Shown: positions 1 to 5,520 of the stretch, in pieces
How the letters are laid out: each line of letters starts with the position of its first letter
Numbering within the stretch: the stretch's first letter is position 1
NCBI GenBank assembly: GCA_003224995.1
Contig: QIAI01000288.1
Span: 1-6,640 of the forward strand
DNA: 6,640 bases
DNA from: Acidobacteriota bacterium
GTDB taxonomy: Bacteria; Acidobacteriota; Terriglobia; Terriglobales; Acidobacteriaceae
Direction: 5' to 3'
The notes under the pieces: generated by a model
The model's database searches: none
Told to the model about the DNA's origin: nothing
The model's input: only the letters and a program-made list of their open reading frames with translations
Translations under genes and position numbers: made by a program

Positions 1-2
1 TC

Positions 3-146
3 GAATGCTTTCTGGAGCTGATCCGCTTTGCCATTGCGGCAGCACTCATCAAGCGGCAGGTCTACCCTGTACCAAGTTTGCATGAAGACGAGCCTGTACC
101 GAGCCTTGTGCCGAAAAAGCCTTGGCCAATTTTGATGGTAGGATGA
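3..146 (+). CDS. 3' end of an unknown protein, cut by the left window edge
   Basis: The frame beginning at base 3 is open from the window edge to a TGA at 144-146 and gives 47 residues. It has no start codon of its own here because the gene begins outside the window. The peptide reads like real protein: a hydrophobic, helix-like stretch (FLELIRFAIAAALIKRQVYP) followed by an acidic, proline-rich tail (HEDEPVPSLVPKKPWPILMVG in part). The other two plus frames are interrupted within the same stretch. I do not recognise the family. The proline-rich, charged end would suit a flexible C-terminus. It is separated by about 100 bases with no recognisable feature from the next candidate gene, which lies on the other strand. 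Confidence is limited because only 47 codons are visible. Confidence 0.4.
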   Translation, partial: ECFLELIRFAIAAALIKRQVYPVPSLHEDEPVPSLVPKKPWPILMVG

Positions 147-248
147 GAAAGTTTAGCTGCAAAGATAACAGCAGTAAGCAGGCAGAGTTACTTTTGGAAC
201 CGTAGTTTCCCTCATACCCCCAAAATGTTGAATTGCGGCGCTCTCGAG

Positions 249-488
249 CTAGCACTCCCGCGCAAGGCAATACTGGATTGTGTCGCTCGTTGTAGCGCTT
301 CCAGAGGCCCGCAGAGCCATGGTGATCGCTTCGAACGCCGCTTCCGGTGTCCTAGAACGATCCCCACATCGCTCCAAATCTATGATCATCGCGGGATGCG
401 CCTCGGCTTGGTCAAGAAATCCCGAGTCCGATTTCGTCACGATGTCCTTGCGTGCACTCCAATGAAGTTCAATCCGTATAAGAGCCAC
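249..488 (-). CDS. Possible small hypothetical protein (79 aa)
   Basis: A minus-strand frame starts at a GTG (488) and ends at a TAG (249-251). The frame is open further upstream to a stop at 540-542, so the start is uncertain. The translation has normal composition, with segments such as MIIDLERCGDRSRTPEAAFE and EAITMALRASG that look like a short soluble helical protein. It has no signal peptide and no membrane segment. Two plus-strand frames overlap it (from 225 and from 280). They are richer in Arg, Ser and Cys and look like shadows, which is why I prefer the minus frame. I do not recognise a family, and no strong ribosome binding site is visible before the GTG. It may be a real small gene or a remnant in a decaying stretch. 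Confidence 0.35.
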   Translation of the reverse strand: MALIRIELHWSARKDIVTKSDSGFLDQAEAHPAMIIDLERCGDRSRTPEAAFEAITMALRASGSATTSDTIQYCLAREC

Positions 489-589
489 GAGTGCATCATC
501 TCTCGCGCCCAGGCAGCAGACAATCGCACTGTGGTGGCGTTACGAAAGTGCGGTAATTTGTCACGCGAATCTTCCCATCACAGCCCATA

Positions 590-618
590 TTGTCCAGATT
601 TGGCGAAAGGTCTATAGT
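590..618 (+). promoter_or_regulatory. Candidate sigma-70-type promoter
   Basis: TTGTCC at 590-595 (4 of 6 matches to the -35 consensus) and TATAGT at 613-618 (5 of 6 to the -10 consensus) are separated by exactly 17 bases. Transcription would start near 625, upstream of the small frame at 649 and of the TPR-protein gene at 831. This is the only good promoter I found ahead of the 831-3836 gene run. The call rests on consensus matching by eye. Confidence 0.35.
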
Positions 619-648
619 CCGGACCGTGAAGCAAAAAGCCCGCGAGAC

Positions 649-814
649 ATGAAAAACGAGCGAGCATACCCAATGTGAGCTTGCACTGCCCGTTCTGCGC
701 GCCATCTACGAAAATGTTCTGCGAGATCTGCCGGATCGCCGCGCTAGTCCTGTGGATTTCAAACTGCACGACTACCAAATACACCAGCCGCTTGACCCTG
801 TTCCGGCCTGGTGA
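649..814 (+). pseudogene. Small gene with a single-base frameshift next to its start codon
   Basis: A frame open from 653 to a TGA at 812-814 encodes a protein-like 53-residue stretch, including LPVLRAIYENVLRDLPDRR and VDFKLHDYQIHQPLDPVPAW. It contains no ATG, GTG or TTG early enough to start it. An ATG lies at 649-651, directly followed by a run of five A; read from there, translation stops after 9 codons (MKNERAYPM). With four A instead of five, the ATG would open the whole frame as a 54-residue protein beginning MKTSEH. The candidate promoter at 590-618 is placed correctly for this ATG. The frame ends 16 bases before the GTG of the TPR-protein gene. The competing upstream extension of the TPR frame (675-830) is cysteine-rich and odd, which suggests that it is the shadow. 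I know no family for it. It could be a recent pseudogene, a sequencing error in the A run, or a coincidental open frame. Confidence 0.3.
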
Positions 815-830
815 AATACTTTGTGATGTC

Positions 831-2774
831 GTGCGCGTCCGTCCTACCGCGATACACCTTCCTACTTCTGCGTTGTGGCCGCTCCTATTCGTTTGTCTCC
901 TCAATAGGCCATCGTCGGCACAGATGTCAGAACAAATGCAGAAGATGTATTCAGTCCGACAAACGTCGGCGATGACCGCTTACGATACAGCTCCGAATAC
1001 CGCAGTGATCGTCTTTCATGTGTTCGCCGACGAAAAACCTGTGCACCTCGACCGCTCGGCTCGGCTGGAACTTGGGAATCTCGCCAACCATCTCGGCGTT
1101 TTCCTGATTGTTCCAAGTCACGAAGACGCGGTGTTCCCCAATTTGGTCCCCGGAAAGTACGACATTACGGTCACCGCAGTAGGGTATCTCAGCGCGCATC
1201 AAGAACTTAACGTCATCAGCCCGGTAACCGAACATGTTGACATTGTGCTTCAACGTGATCCTTCGGCGGTCGCTCTCAACGAGGCATCCGGTCTTATGCC
1301 TCGCAAAGCAAAGAAGGAAGCGAATCGGGCTGTATCTCTCTTGAAATCCGGCGAATTCCAATCGGCTCACAAGCATCTGGAAACCGCTTACAGGTTGGCG
1401 CCTTCGAATGCCGACCTGAACTTCCTCCTTGGATATTTGCACTTTAAGCAGAAAGACTATGCGCAAGCCGGAACTTACCTCGGTACAGCCGCCCTCCTCA
1501 GCCCGCACTCTGCCCAAACGCTCACTCTGCTCGGCAGAACGAACCTCCTACGCGAGAACTACCCTGCTGCCCGATCTGCCCTGGAACAGGCGGTTCTTGT
1601 CGACGGGGAAGACTGGTTGCCGCACGATTTGTTGGCCGATGCATACTTTCACCAGAAGGAATACAGCAAGGCTCGTGACGAAGCTCAAATTGCAATTGCG
1701 AAGGCTGCGAGATACGGGAAGAATGCTGCCGGCCCGGCTGAACTCGTCCTCGGTCAAGCACTGATTGCACTTGGGCGCAAAGAGGACGGGATTCAGGAGC
1801 TTGAGGCTTTCCTGAAGAAATCTGCCCAGAATCCGACGGCCGCCCAGGTCCGCACACTGATCGCAAACCTCAAGACAAGTGATTCCACCTCTGCCGGAGA
1901 CCGAGCCTCCCTCGGTTCCGAGTTCAATAGCCGAGGCGTCGATTCCCTTGGGACTGTGCCCGAGCCTTCCCTCTCGATGCAGACTTGGCGGCCGCCCGAC
2001 ATTGATGACGCCAAGCCGACGGTTATCGCCGGAGCAGCATGCCCCAGCCCACAGGTGCTTGCACAAGCCGGGGAAAAGGTCCAGGAGTTGGTTGAGGATG
2101 TTACCCGCTTTGCCGCCGATGAAGATTTGTTCCACCAGTCGCTTGACGGCGCGGGGCTGTCAACTCACGCAGAGACAAGAAAGTACGATTATGTTGCCGC
2201 GCTTTCGCGCCAACCGGGGAATGTTTTCATCGAGGAATATCGTTCGGACAAAGTTCCGCAAGCCGGATCGCCCGACGGGCTCGCCAGCGCCGGCTTCGCC
2301 ATTCTGGCGCTCGTCTTTCATCCCGACATGCAGGGCGACTTCGATTTCGACTGTGAGGGACAAGGGGATTGGCGCGGGCAACCCAGTTGGCTCGTGCACT
2401 TCCGGCAACGTGCCGACCGCCCCAATCATATGCACGGCTACAGTCTCGGCGGGAAGTTTTTTCGCGTCGACCTGAAAGGCAGAGCCTGGATCTCAGTCGA
2501 CAAATTTCAAATCTTGCGCATTGAAGCCGACATGCTCAACCCCATGCGCGAAGTCCAATTGCTGAGCGAGCACCAGACGGTGGAATACGGCCCCGTGCCT
2601 TTCGCCAAAAAAAATACTTCCTTGTGGTTGCCCAAAAGTGCGGAGATTTACTTCGACTTCCGCAAACATCATTATTATCGGCACCACCTTTTCGATCACT
2701 ACATGCTTTTCGACGTAGACGCGCAGGAAAAGGACAAAGCCCCACGCAGTACCACCACCAACGACTCAGATTGA
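831..2774 (+). CDS. Secreted TPR protein with N-terminal carboxypeptidase-regulatory-like domain
   Basis: This is a 647-residue exported protein. The GTG at 831 is chosen as start because it gives a signal peptide: Arg at 2 and 4, a hydrophobic core near 14-24 (ALWPLLFVCLL) and an SSA-Q cleavage site after residue 30. The frame is open back to a GTG at 675, but that extension is not signal-like. Residues about 57-145 resemble a carboxypeptidase-regulatory (beta-sandwich) domain, with LVPGKYDITVTAVGY as its typical core. Residues about 155-347 form roughly five TPR helices pairs (for example LKSGEFQSAHKHLETAYRLA and LLGYLHFKQKDYAQAGTYL), a likely protein-interaction surface. A Ser/Pro-rich linker leads to a C-terminal domain of about 230 residues (403-636) rich in beta strands; LWLPKSAEIYFDF is reminiscent of LolA/LppX-like envelope proteins, but this is only inferred. 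It probably acts in the periplasm or at the outer membrane as a scaffold. The next gene follows after 54 bases. The exact function is unknown. Confidence 0.88.
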   Translation: MRVRPTAIHLPTSALWPLLFVCLLNRPSSAQMSEQMQKMYSVRQTSAMTAYDTAPNTAVIVFHVFADEKPVHLDRSARLELGNLANHLGVFLIVPSHEDAVFPNLVPGKYDITVTAVGYLSAHQELNVISPVTEHVDIVLQRDPSAVALNEASGLMPRKAKKEANRAVSLLKSGEFQSAHKHLETAYRLAPSNADLNFLLGYLHFKQKDYAQAGTYLGTAALLSPHSAQTLTLLGRTNLLRENYPAARSALEQAVLVDGEDWLPHDLLADAYFHQKEYSKARDEAQIAIAKAARYGKNAAGPAELVLGQALIALGRKEDGIQELEAFLKKSAQNPTAAQVRTLIANLKTSDSTSAGDRASLGSEFNSRGVDSLGTVPEPSLSMQTWRPPDIDDAKPTVIAGAACPSPQVLAQAGEKVQELVEDVTRFAADEDLFHQSLDGAGLSTHAETRKYDYVAALSRQPGNVFIEEYRSDKVPQAGSPDGLASAGFAILALVFHPDMQGDFDFDCEGQGDWRGQPSWLVHFRQRADRPNHMHGYSLGGKFFRVDLKGRAWISVDKFQILRIEADMLNPMREVQLLSEHQTVEYGPVPFAKKNTSLWLPKSAEIYFDFRKHHYYRHHLFDHYMLFDVDAQEKDKAPRSTTTNDSD

Positions 2775-2828
2775 TGAGTGAAATCGGGATGTTACAACAA
2801 TTAGAATCTGCTCAACACCGAGCACTCG

Positions 2829-3356
2829 ATGGAAGCCTTTAAAATCGCGGTCACTTGCATCATCGCAGCCGTCCTCTACGGTATTATTCATGACCAGTTC
2901 ACCGCACGCATTTGTATCGAGTACTTCACCATTTTTCATCCACCAATCCTTCATACGCAGTCCCCAACTCTGCTCGCCATCGGATGGGGAATCCTTGCGA
3001 CGTGGTGGGTTGGAGTGTTTTTCGCTGTCCCGATGATCTTGTCTGCTCGGGCTGGTTCCAACCCCACCTTACGAGCATCGGAAGTATTGCCCTCTATCGC
3101 GTTTTTGCTTGCTGTTATGGCTGCCAGTGCCATTTTCTTCGGGGTAATCGGCTACATGCTTGCCCGAAGAGGAGTGTTGGCTACGGATTGGCTAACGTTC
3201 ACGGCTTCACCAGCACTGCGTTACCGTTTTATGGCGGATTGGTGGGCACACACGGCTTCATACGGCACTGCCTTCGTGGGGGGAGTCGTGCTGTGTGTAA
3301 TGACCTATCGACGTCGGCTCGGCCAAGGAGCCAAGGCCAATGTTATCAGTGAGTGA
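2829..3356 (+). CDS. Uncharacterised four-helix integral membrane protein
   Basis: This 175-residue protein has four hydrophobic segments at about residues 5-20, 48-71, 87-112 and 147-163. The first helix runs into a conserved-looking motif with His21, Asp22, Arg27, Cys29, Glu31 and Tyr32 (GIIHDQFTARICIEYFTIFH), which I associate with an uncharacterised family of bacterial membrane proteins. The second helix carries a WGILATWWVG core. The C-terminus (YRRRLGQGAKAN) is basic and should lie in the cytoplasm by the positive-inside rule, so with four helices the N-terminus would also be cytoplasmic. The ATG at 2829 has no good Shine-Dalgarno sequence. The 54-base gap after the TPR-protein gene on the same strand suggests co-transcription. 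A plus-strand frame at 2912-3352 is a shadow. No enzymatic role can be assigned. Confidence 0.85.
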   Translation: MEAFKIAVTCIIAAVLYGIIHDQFTARICIEYFTIFHPPILHTQSPTLLAIGWGILATWWVGVFFAVPMILSARAGSNPTLRASEVLPSIAFLLAVMAASAIFFGVIGYMLARRGVLATDWLTFTASPALRYRFMADWWAHTASYGTAFVGGVVLCVMTYRRRLGQGAKANVISE

Positions 3357-3410
3357 GATGGCGATTTTTCGCCAAGTAGCAATAACCGACCGAGGGTAGT
3401 GGGCTGTTCT

Positions 3411-3419
3411 GGAGGAAGG
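3411..3419 (+). promoter_or_regulatory. Strong Shine-Dalgarno fixing the start of the 138-aa secreted protein
   Basis: GGAGGAAGG sits directly before the ATG at 3420. The spacing is short (4 bases after GGAGG), but this is the best ribosome binding site in the first half of the window. It rules against the in-frame GTG at 3399, which lies upstream of it. Confidence 0.65.
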
Positions 3420-3836
3420 ATGAAACCATTAATTGCTGCAATCTTCATCATTGGAATATGCTTGGCGCAAGCCGAGACGGAGGACGATCGGACAGAAAAG
3501 CTGCGGTCCATCCGGCTTGTTTTCGTTGACGGCAATAACCAGGCAGCCAGTCACATAAGAAAAGAACTGAAAAAGGAAAAACAGAGAAGTTGCTTAAGGG
3601 AAGCATTAAAGGCAGAAGACGCGGACGCCGTGCTGGAAATTGATTCCCATTCCGAGGTCGAAAGCGGTCCATTTGCAGAGCGCCATTGGATCGTATCGGG
3701 GAAATTACATAGCAAGAACGGGGAAGTGCTTTGGAACGATAGCGAACGCCTCGAGGACGAGCCTTTTAACAGTGGAGAGAAAACTGCGGCAAAGGTGTTG
3801 TTGGGCCACCTGCAAGAGCAGGTATGCGTGAAGTAG
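3420..3836 (+). CDS. Small secreted protein of unknown function (138 aa)
   Basis: The ATG at 3420 gives a classical signal peptide (MKPLIAAIFIIGICLAQA, cleavage after residue 18 before ETED). The mature part is about 120 residues, very charged, with an alpha/beta look: strand SIRLVFVDGNN (30-40), helix through KKEKQRSCLREALKAEDADA, strand AVLEID, strand HWIVSGKLHSKNGEVLW, and a C-terminal helix KTAAKVLLGHLQEQVCVK. Two mature cysteines (58 and 136) could form a disulphide in the periplasm. The pattern 'VFVDGNNQAA...CL..A...EDADAVLEI' is one I associate with uncharacterised exported proteins of acidobacteria, a recollection that needs a search. It is the last gene of the plus-strand run: 63 bases separate it from the membrane-protein gene and a terminator follows 49 bases after its stop. 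The role is unknown. Confidence 0.8.
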   Translation: MKPLIAAIFIIGICLAQAETEDDRTEKLRSIRLVFVDGNNQAASHIRKELKKEKQRSCLREALKAEDADAVLEIDSHSEVESGPFAERHWIVSGKLHSKNGEVLWNDSERLEDEPFNSGEKTAAKVLLGHLQEQVCVK

Positions 3837-3885
3837 TTACAGACACCTGTCGTGAGTGACGAAAAGAGGCGATTATACTCATTGC

Positions 3886-3912
3886 CCCCTCCGACCCTGC
3901 CGGAGGGGTTTT
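3886..3912 (+). terminator. Rho-independent terminator
   Basis: A perfect 8-base-pair GC-rich stem (CCCCTCCG 3886-3893 and CGGAGGGG 3901-3908) has a 7-base loop and is followed by TTTT. It ends the plus-strand gene run. The minus-strand side of the stem has no T run, so it should work mainly for plus-strand transcripts although it lies between convergent genes. Confidence 0.85.
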
Positions 3913-3948
3913 GAGTGTAATCGCGATGTTACGCCAACTGACAATTGT

Positions 3949-4050
3949 TTATTTCGAGAGTCGTTGCATGGTGGCACGCAAAACGAGGCCGACCGCAATC
4001 CATTCGATGGCACTGGTGAGAACAAGCCAAATATTGAATGTCCAGATCAT
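3949..4050 (-). CDS. 33-residue membrane micro-ORF, or 3' half of a frameshifted membrane protein
   Basis: A minus-strand frame from ATG (4050-4048) to TAA (3951-3949) encodes 33 residues dominated by one hydrophobic helix (MIWTFNIWLVLTSAIEWIAV then GLVLRATMQRLSK). Its ATG overlaps the TGA of the preceding minus-strand frame as ATGA, the arrangement typical of translational coupling. However, reading upstream of this ATG in the same frame also gives plausible protein (GIAPSAAM), which suggests that the ATG is internal and that this is the second transmembrane helix of one protein together with the frame at 4047-4205. It ends convergent to the plus-strand operon, 37 bases from its terminator stem. 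Confidence 0.5.
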   Translation of the reverse strand: MIWTFNIWLVLTSAIEWIAVGLVLRATMQRLSK

Positions 4051-4205
4051 GGCGGCAGACGGCGCGATGCCCTGTACTGGACCCACTTTGCTGCGAACAC
4101 GCCCGGGTAGTTGCTAATCATAGCGAGAGATAACGATCCGCTGTGAAGTACAAGAATCATCCAGATGGCACCTGCGACTCCGAGGATGATTGCCCATTTC
4201 TTCAT
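4047..4205 (-). CDS. Small membrane protein (52 aa), possibly the 5' part of a frameshifted gene
   Basis: The ATG at 4205 is preferred over an in-frame upstream start at 4247 because it opens a signal-like N-terminus: MKKWAIILGVAGAIWMILVL is a Lys-Lys followed by a transmembrane helix. The sequence continues SLAMISNYPGVFAAKWVQ and then loses protein-like character (YRASRRLPP) before TGA. Just there the minus strand reads CAGTACAG, which looks like a 5-base duplication. Removing TACAG would join AAKWVQ to GIAPSAAMIWTF and give a single ~83-residue two-helix protein. A GTGAG close to the start is a weak ribosome binding site. The remaining 89 bases up to the IS element contain a perfect TTGACA (minus strand, 4272-4267) but no good -10. 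Function is unknown. Confidence 0.55.
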   Translation of the reverse strand: MKKWAIILGVAGAIWMILVLHSGSLSLAMISNYPGVFAAKWVQYRASRRLPP

Positions 4206-4294
4206 GCTCACTTTTCTGTAGACACCATGCGGGGCGGTTGGGGTCAATGAGTTCTATCAAAAGGGATGTCAAGAAAAAAGTTCTGCCTCGACCG

Positions 4295-4342
4295 TGAGCG
4301 GCCCCGGGATTTTTGAGCCAACCTGAATGTTAGTCTTTCGGC
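4295..4342 (+). repeat. Left terminal inverted repeat of the IS3 element
   Basis: This stretch begins TGAGCGGCCCC and ends GTTAGTCTTTCGGC. It aligns with the reverse complement of 5424-5469 over its whole length, with scattered mismatches and a few one-base gaps. The conserved blocks are TGA, CGG, TTTTTG, CCAA and GTTAGTC. The left repeat is more diverged from the two right-hand copies than those are from each other. Confidence 0.7.
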
Positions 4343-4370
4343 AAAACCGAACCTGCGGAGGATTTTGCTG

Positions 4371-4613
4371 ATGAAGAGGAAACGATTTTCGGTTGAGCAG
4401 ATGGTGGGCGTGCCAGTAGCGGAGCTGATTCGCAAGGTGGGGATCAGCGAACAGACGTTTTATCGCTGGAAGAAGCAGTACGTGGGGCTGGAAGTGGATC
4501 AGGTGCGGCAGATGAAGCAACTGCAGGAAGAGAACACGCGCTTGAAGCAGTTGGTGGCCGAGTTGAGCCTGGACAAGACGATGCTGCAGGATGTGCTACG
4601 AAAAAAGTTCTAA
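4371..4613 (+). CDS. IS3-family transposase OrfA with an internal in-frame deletion
   Basis: This 80-residue protein starts at ATG 4371, 8 bases after a GGAGGA ribosome binding site (4357-4362). OrfA is the DNA-binding and frameshift-donor half of the IS3 transposase. Visible parts are the recognition helix-turn-helix (ELIRKVGISEQTFYRWKKQY, about 18-37) and a coiled coil (QVRQMKQLQEENTRLKQLVA, about 44-63). Family members I know read RFSVEQIV-GVLKQAEVG-VPVAELIRKVG at the N-terminus. Here the text is RFSVEQMVGVPVAELIRKVG, so about 8 residues (24 bases) of the first helix are missing, as expected from deletion between short VGV-encoding repeats. The frame then ends LRKKF at TAA 4611-4613, right after the slippage site. 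DNA binding may be damaged. Confidence 0.85.
   Translation: MKRKRFSVEQMVGVPVAELIRKVGISEQTFYRWKKQYVGLEVDQVRQMKQLQEENTRLKQLVAELSLDKTMLQDVLRKKF
4601..4607 (+). promoter_or_regulatory. Programmed -1 ribosomal frameshift site (A AAA AAG)
   Basis: The heptamer AAAAAAG is in the correct phase with orfA (CGA AAA AAG). A -1 slip reads on as KKVLKPSRRRPMVDHLR with no stop, joining orfA to orfB seamlessly into an OrfAB transposase encoded by 4371-5419. This is the standard way IS3 elements make the full transposase. Confidence 0.88.
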
Positions 4614-4633
4614 AGCCGTCGCGGCGCCGACCG

Positions 4634-5419
4634 ATGGTCGACCATTTGCGCGATCATTATCGGGCCAGCGAACGGCATGCCTGCCGGGTTCTGCGGATGG
4701 GGCATGGCACCTATCGCTACACAAGCCATCAGGAACCCTGGACGGAACTCCGGATGAGGATGCGCGAGATCGCGCAAGCGTTGAACCGCGAGGGCTGGCA
4801 AGTGGGCAAGTATCTGGTTTGTCGGTTGTACAAGGAAGAAGGATTGGCGCTGAAGAAACGGCCCCAACGCAGGCGGAAGGCTGAACGAAATCGGGAGGAA
4901 CGATTCGTAGCCACGGTTCCGAACCAGGCTTGGAGTCTAGACTTCGTAGCCGATCAATTGCAGGACGGGAAACGGTTCCGTGCGCTGACCATCATCGATG
5001 TGTGTACTCGAGAGAGCATAGCCATCGAAGCGGGCCAAAGCCTGAAGGGAGAAGATGTGGTACGAACCTTGAACCGGTTGAAGCAGGAACGCGGAGTACC
5101 GAGGTTTCTGTTCTGTGACAATGGCAGCGAGTTCACCAGCCAAGCTATGGATCTCTGGGCTTATCAGAACGGGGTCAAGATCGACTTCTCGCGTCCCGGC
5201 AAGCCGACGGACAACGCTTTCGTGGAATCGTTCAACGGAACCTTCCGGGCCGAGTGTTTGAACACGTGCTGGTTCGCAAGCTTGCTCGAAGCGAAGCACA
5301 TGATCGAGGCCTGGCGGCGGGAATACAATGAGAGTCGTCCTCACCGATCTCTCGGAGAGAGGACGCCGAGCGAGTTCGCCAGTCAGATCGCGGCTACCCG
5401 GGAACTGACTGCAACCTAA
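4634..5419 (+). CDS. IS3-family transposase OrfB (DDE integrase) with an internal in-frame deletion
   Basis: OrfB is the catalytic half of the transposase, normally made as a frameshift fusion with OrfA. The coordinates give the longest ATG-started frame (261 residues), but the frame continues upstream to the slippage site. Catalytic residues are Asp103 (WSLDFVADQ), Asp162 (FCDNGSEFTS) and Glu198 (NAFVESFNG), with exactly 35 residues between the last two, so the DD35E triad is intact, as is the C-terminal YNESRPHRSLGERTP motif. In the N-terminal helix-turn-helix, relatives read REIAQ-(about 12 residues containing RYGYRRI)-LNREGW. Here REIAQALNREGW is joined directly, so roughly 36 bases are missing without breaking the frame. 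Catalysis should be chemically possible, but DNA recognition may not be. Confidence 0.88.
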   Translation: MVDHLRDHYRASERHACRVLRMGHGTYRYTSHQEPWTELRMRMREIAQALNREGWQVGKYLVCRLYKEEGLALKKRPQRRRKAERNREERFVATVPNQAWSLDFVADQLQDGKRFRALTIIDVCTRESIAIEAGQSLKGEDVVRTLNRLKQERGVPRFLFCDNGSEFTSQAMDLWAYQNGVKIDFSRPGKPTDNAFVESFNGTFRAECLNTCWFASLLEAKHMIEAWRREYNESRPHRSLGERTPSEFASQIAATRELTAT

Positions 5420-5423
5420 ACCA

Positions 5424-5469
5424 GCCGAAGACTAACTCAAGGCTTGGTACAAAAAGACTGGTCCGATCA
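5424..5469 (-). repeat. Right terminal inverted repeat of the IS3 element
   Basis: Read on the minus strand it begins TGATCGGACCAGTC, continues TTTTTGTACCAAG and ends GTTAGTCTTCGGC. It matches the left end at 4295-4342. It starts 4 bases after the stop of orfB, the usual position. Confidence 0.75.
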
Positions 5470-5481
5470 ACAAGGCGTTAC

Positions 5482-5519
5482 ACTAACTCTCCGCTTGGTA
5501 CAAAAGATCAGTCCGGTCA
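5482..5519 (-). repeat. Second, diverged copy of the IS right end
   Basis: ACTAACTC, then GCTTGGTACAAAA, then GTCCG and TCA recur here in the same order and orientation as at 5431-5469, with a period of 51 bases. On the minus strand this copy begins TGACCGGACTGATC. It differs from the first copy at several positions, so it is not a fresh duplication. It has no transposase of its own and could be the last trace of another related IS, or part of a compound end. Confidence 0.7.
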
Positions 5520-5520
5520 C

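Larger units (their letters stand above)
4295..5469 (+). mobile_element. IS3-family insertion sequence, about 1175 bp, probably impaired
   Basis: The element has the IS3 organisation: orfA (helix-turn-helix plus leucine-zipper-like coiled coil), a slippage heptamer, and orfB (DDE integrase). The ends are set by imperfect inverted repeats that both begin TGA and share CGG, TTTTTG, CCAA and GTTAGTC followed by a near-match to TTTCGGC. The right end reads GTACCAA after the T run and the left end GAGCCAA. No matching target-site duplication is seen (ACCG before the left end, ACAA after the right end), so the insertion is old or rearranged. Two apparent in-frame deletions in the transposase (see orfA and orfB) also explain why it is slightly short for this type. 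The subgroup (IS407/IS2-like OrfAB) is judged from protein memory. Confidence 0.85.

Noticed and set aside
225..617. 130-residue plus-strand frame, and the shorter plus frame at 280-465
   Set aside because: Arg/Cys/Ser-rich composition with no domain or ribosome binding site; both overlap a more protein-like minus-strand frame and look like shadows.
675..830. Upstream extension of the TPR-protein frame to a GTG at 675
   Set aside because: The extra 52 residues are cysteine-rich and would bury the signal peptide that starts naturally at the GTG at 831; a different frame in the same stretch looks more like protein.
2607..2614. Run of eight A inside the TPR-protein gene, a possible slippage site
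   Set aside because: It encodes FAKKNTS in frame, the domain continues normally after it, and no alternative frame of interest follows.
3359..3374. Small hairpin TGGCGA-TTTT-TCGCCA after the membrane-protein gene
   Set aside because: Only six base pairs with the T run in the loop and none after the stem, so it is not a convincing terminator; it may be chance.
4267..4272. Perfect TTGACA on the minus strand upstream of the small membrane protein
   Set aside because: No acceptable -10 hexamer at 16-18 bases, so I did not annotate a promoter.
4591..4884. Plus frame overlapping the orfA/orfB junction, and minus frames within orfB
   Set aside because: Shadows of the transposase; the -1 frameshift fusion explains the coding in this stretch.
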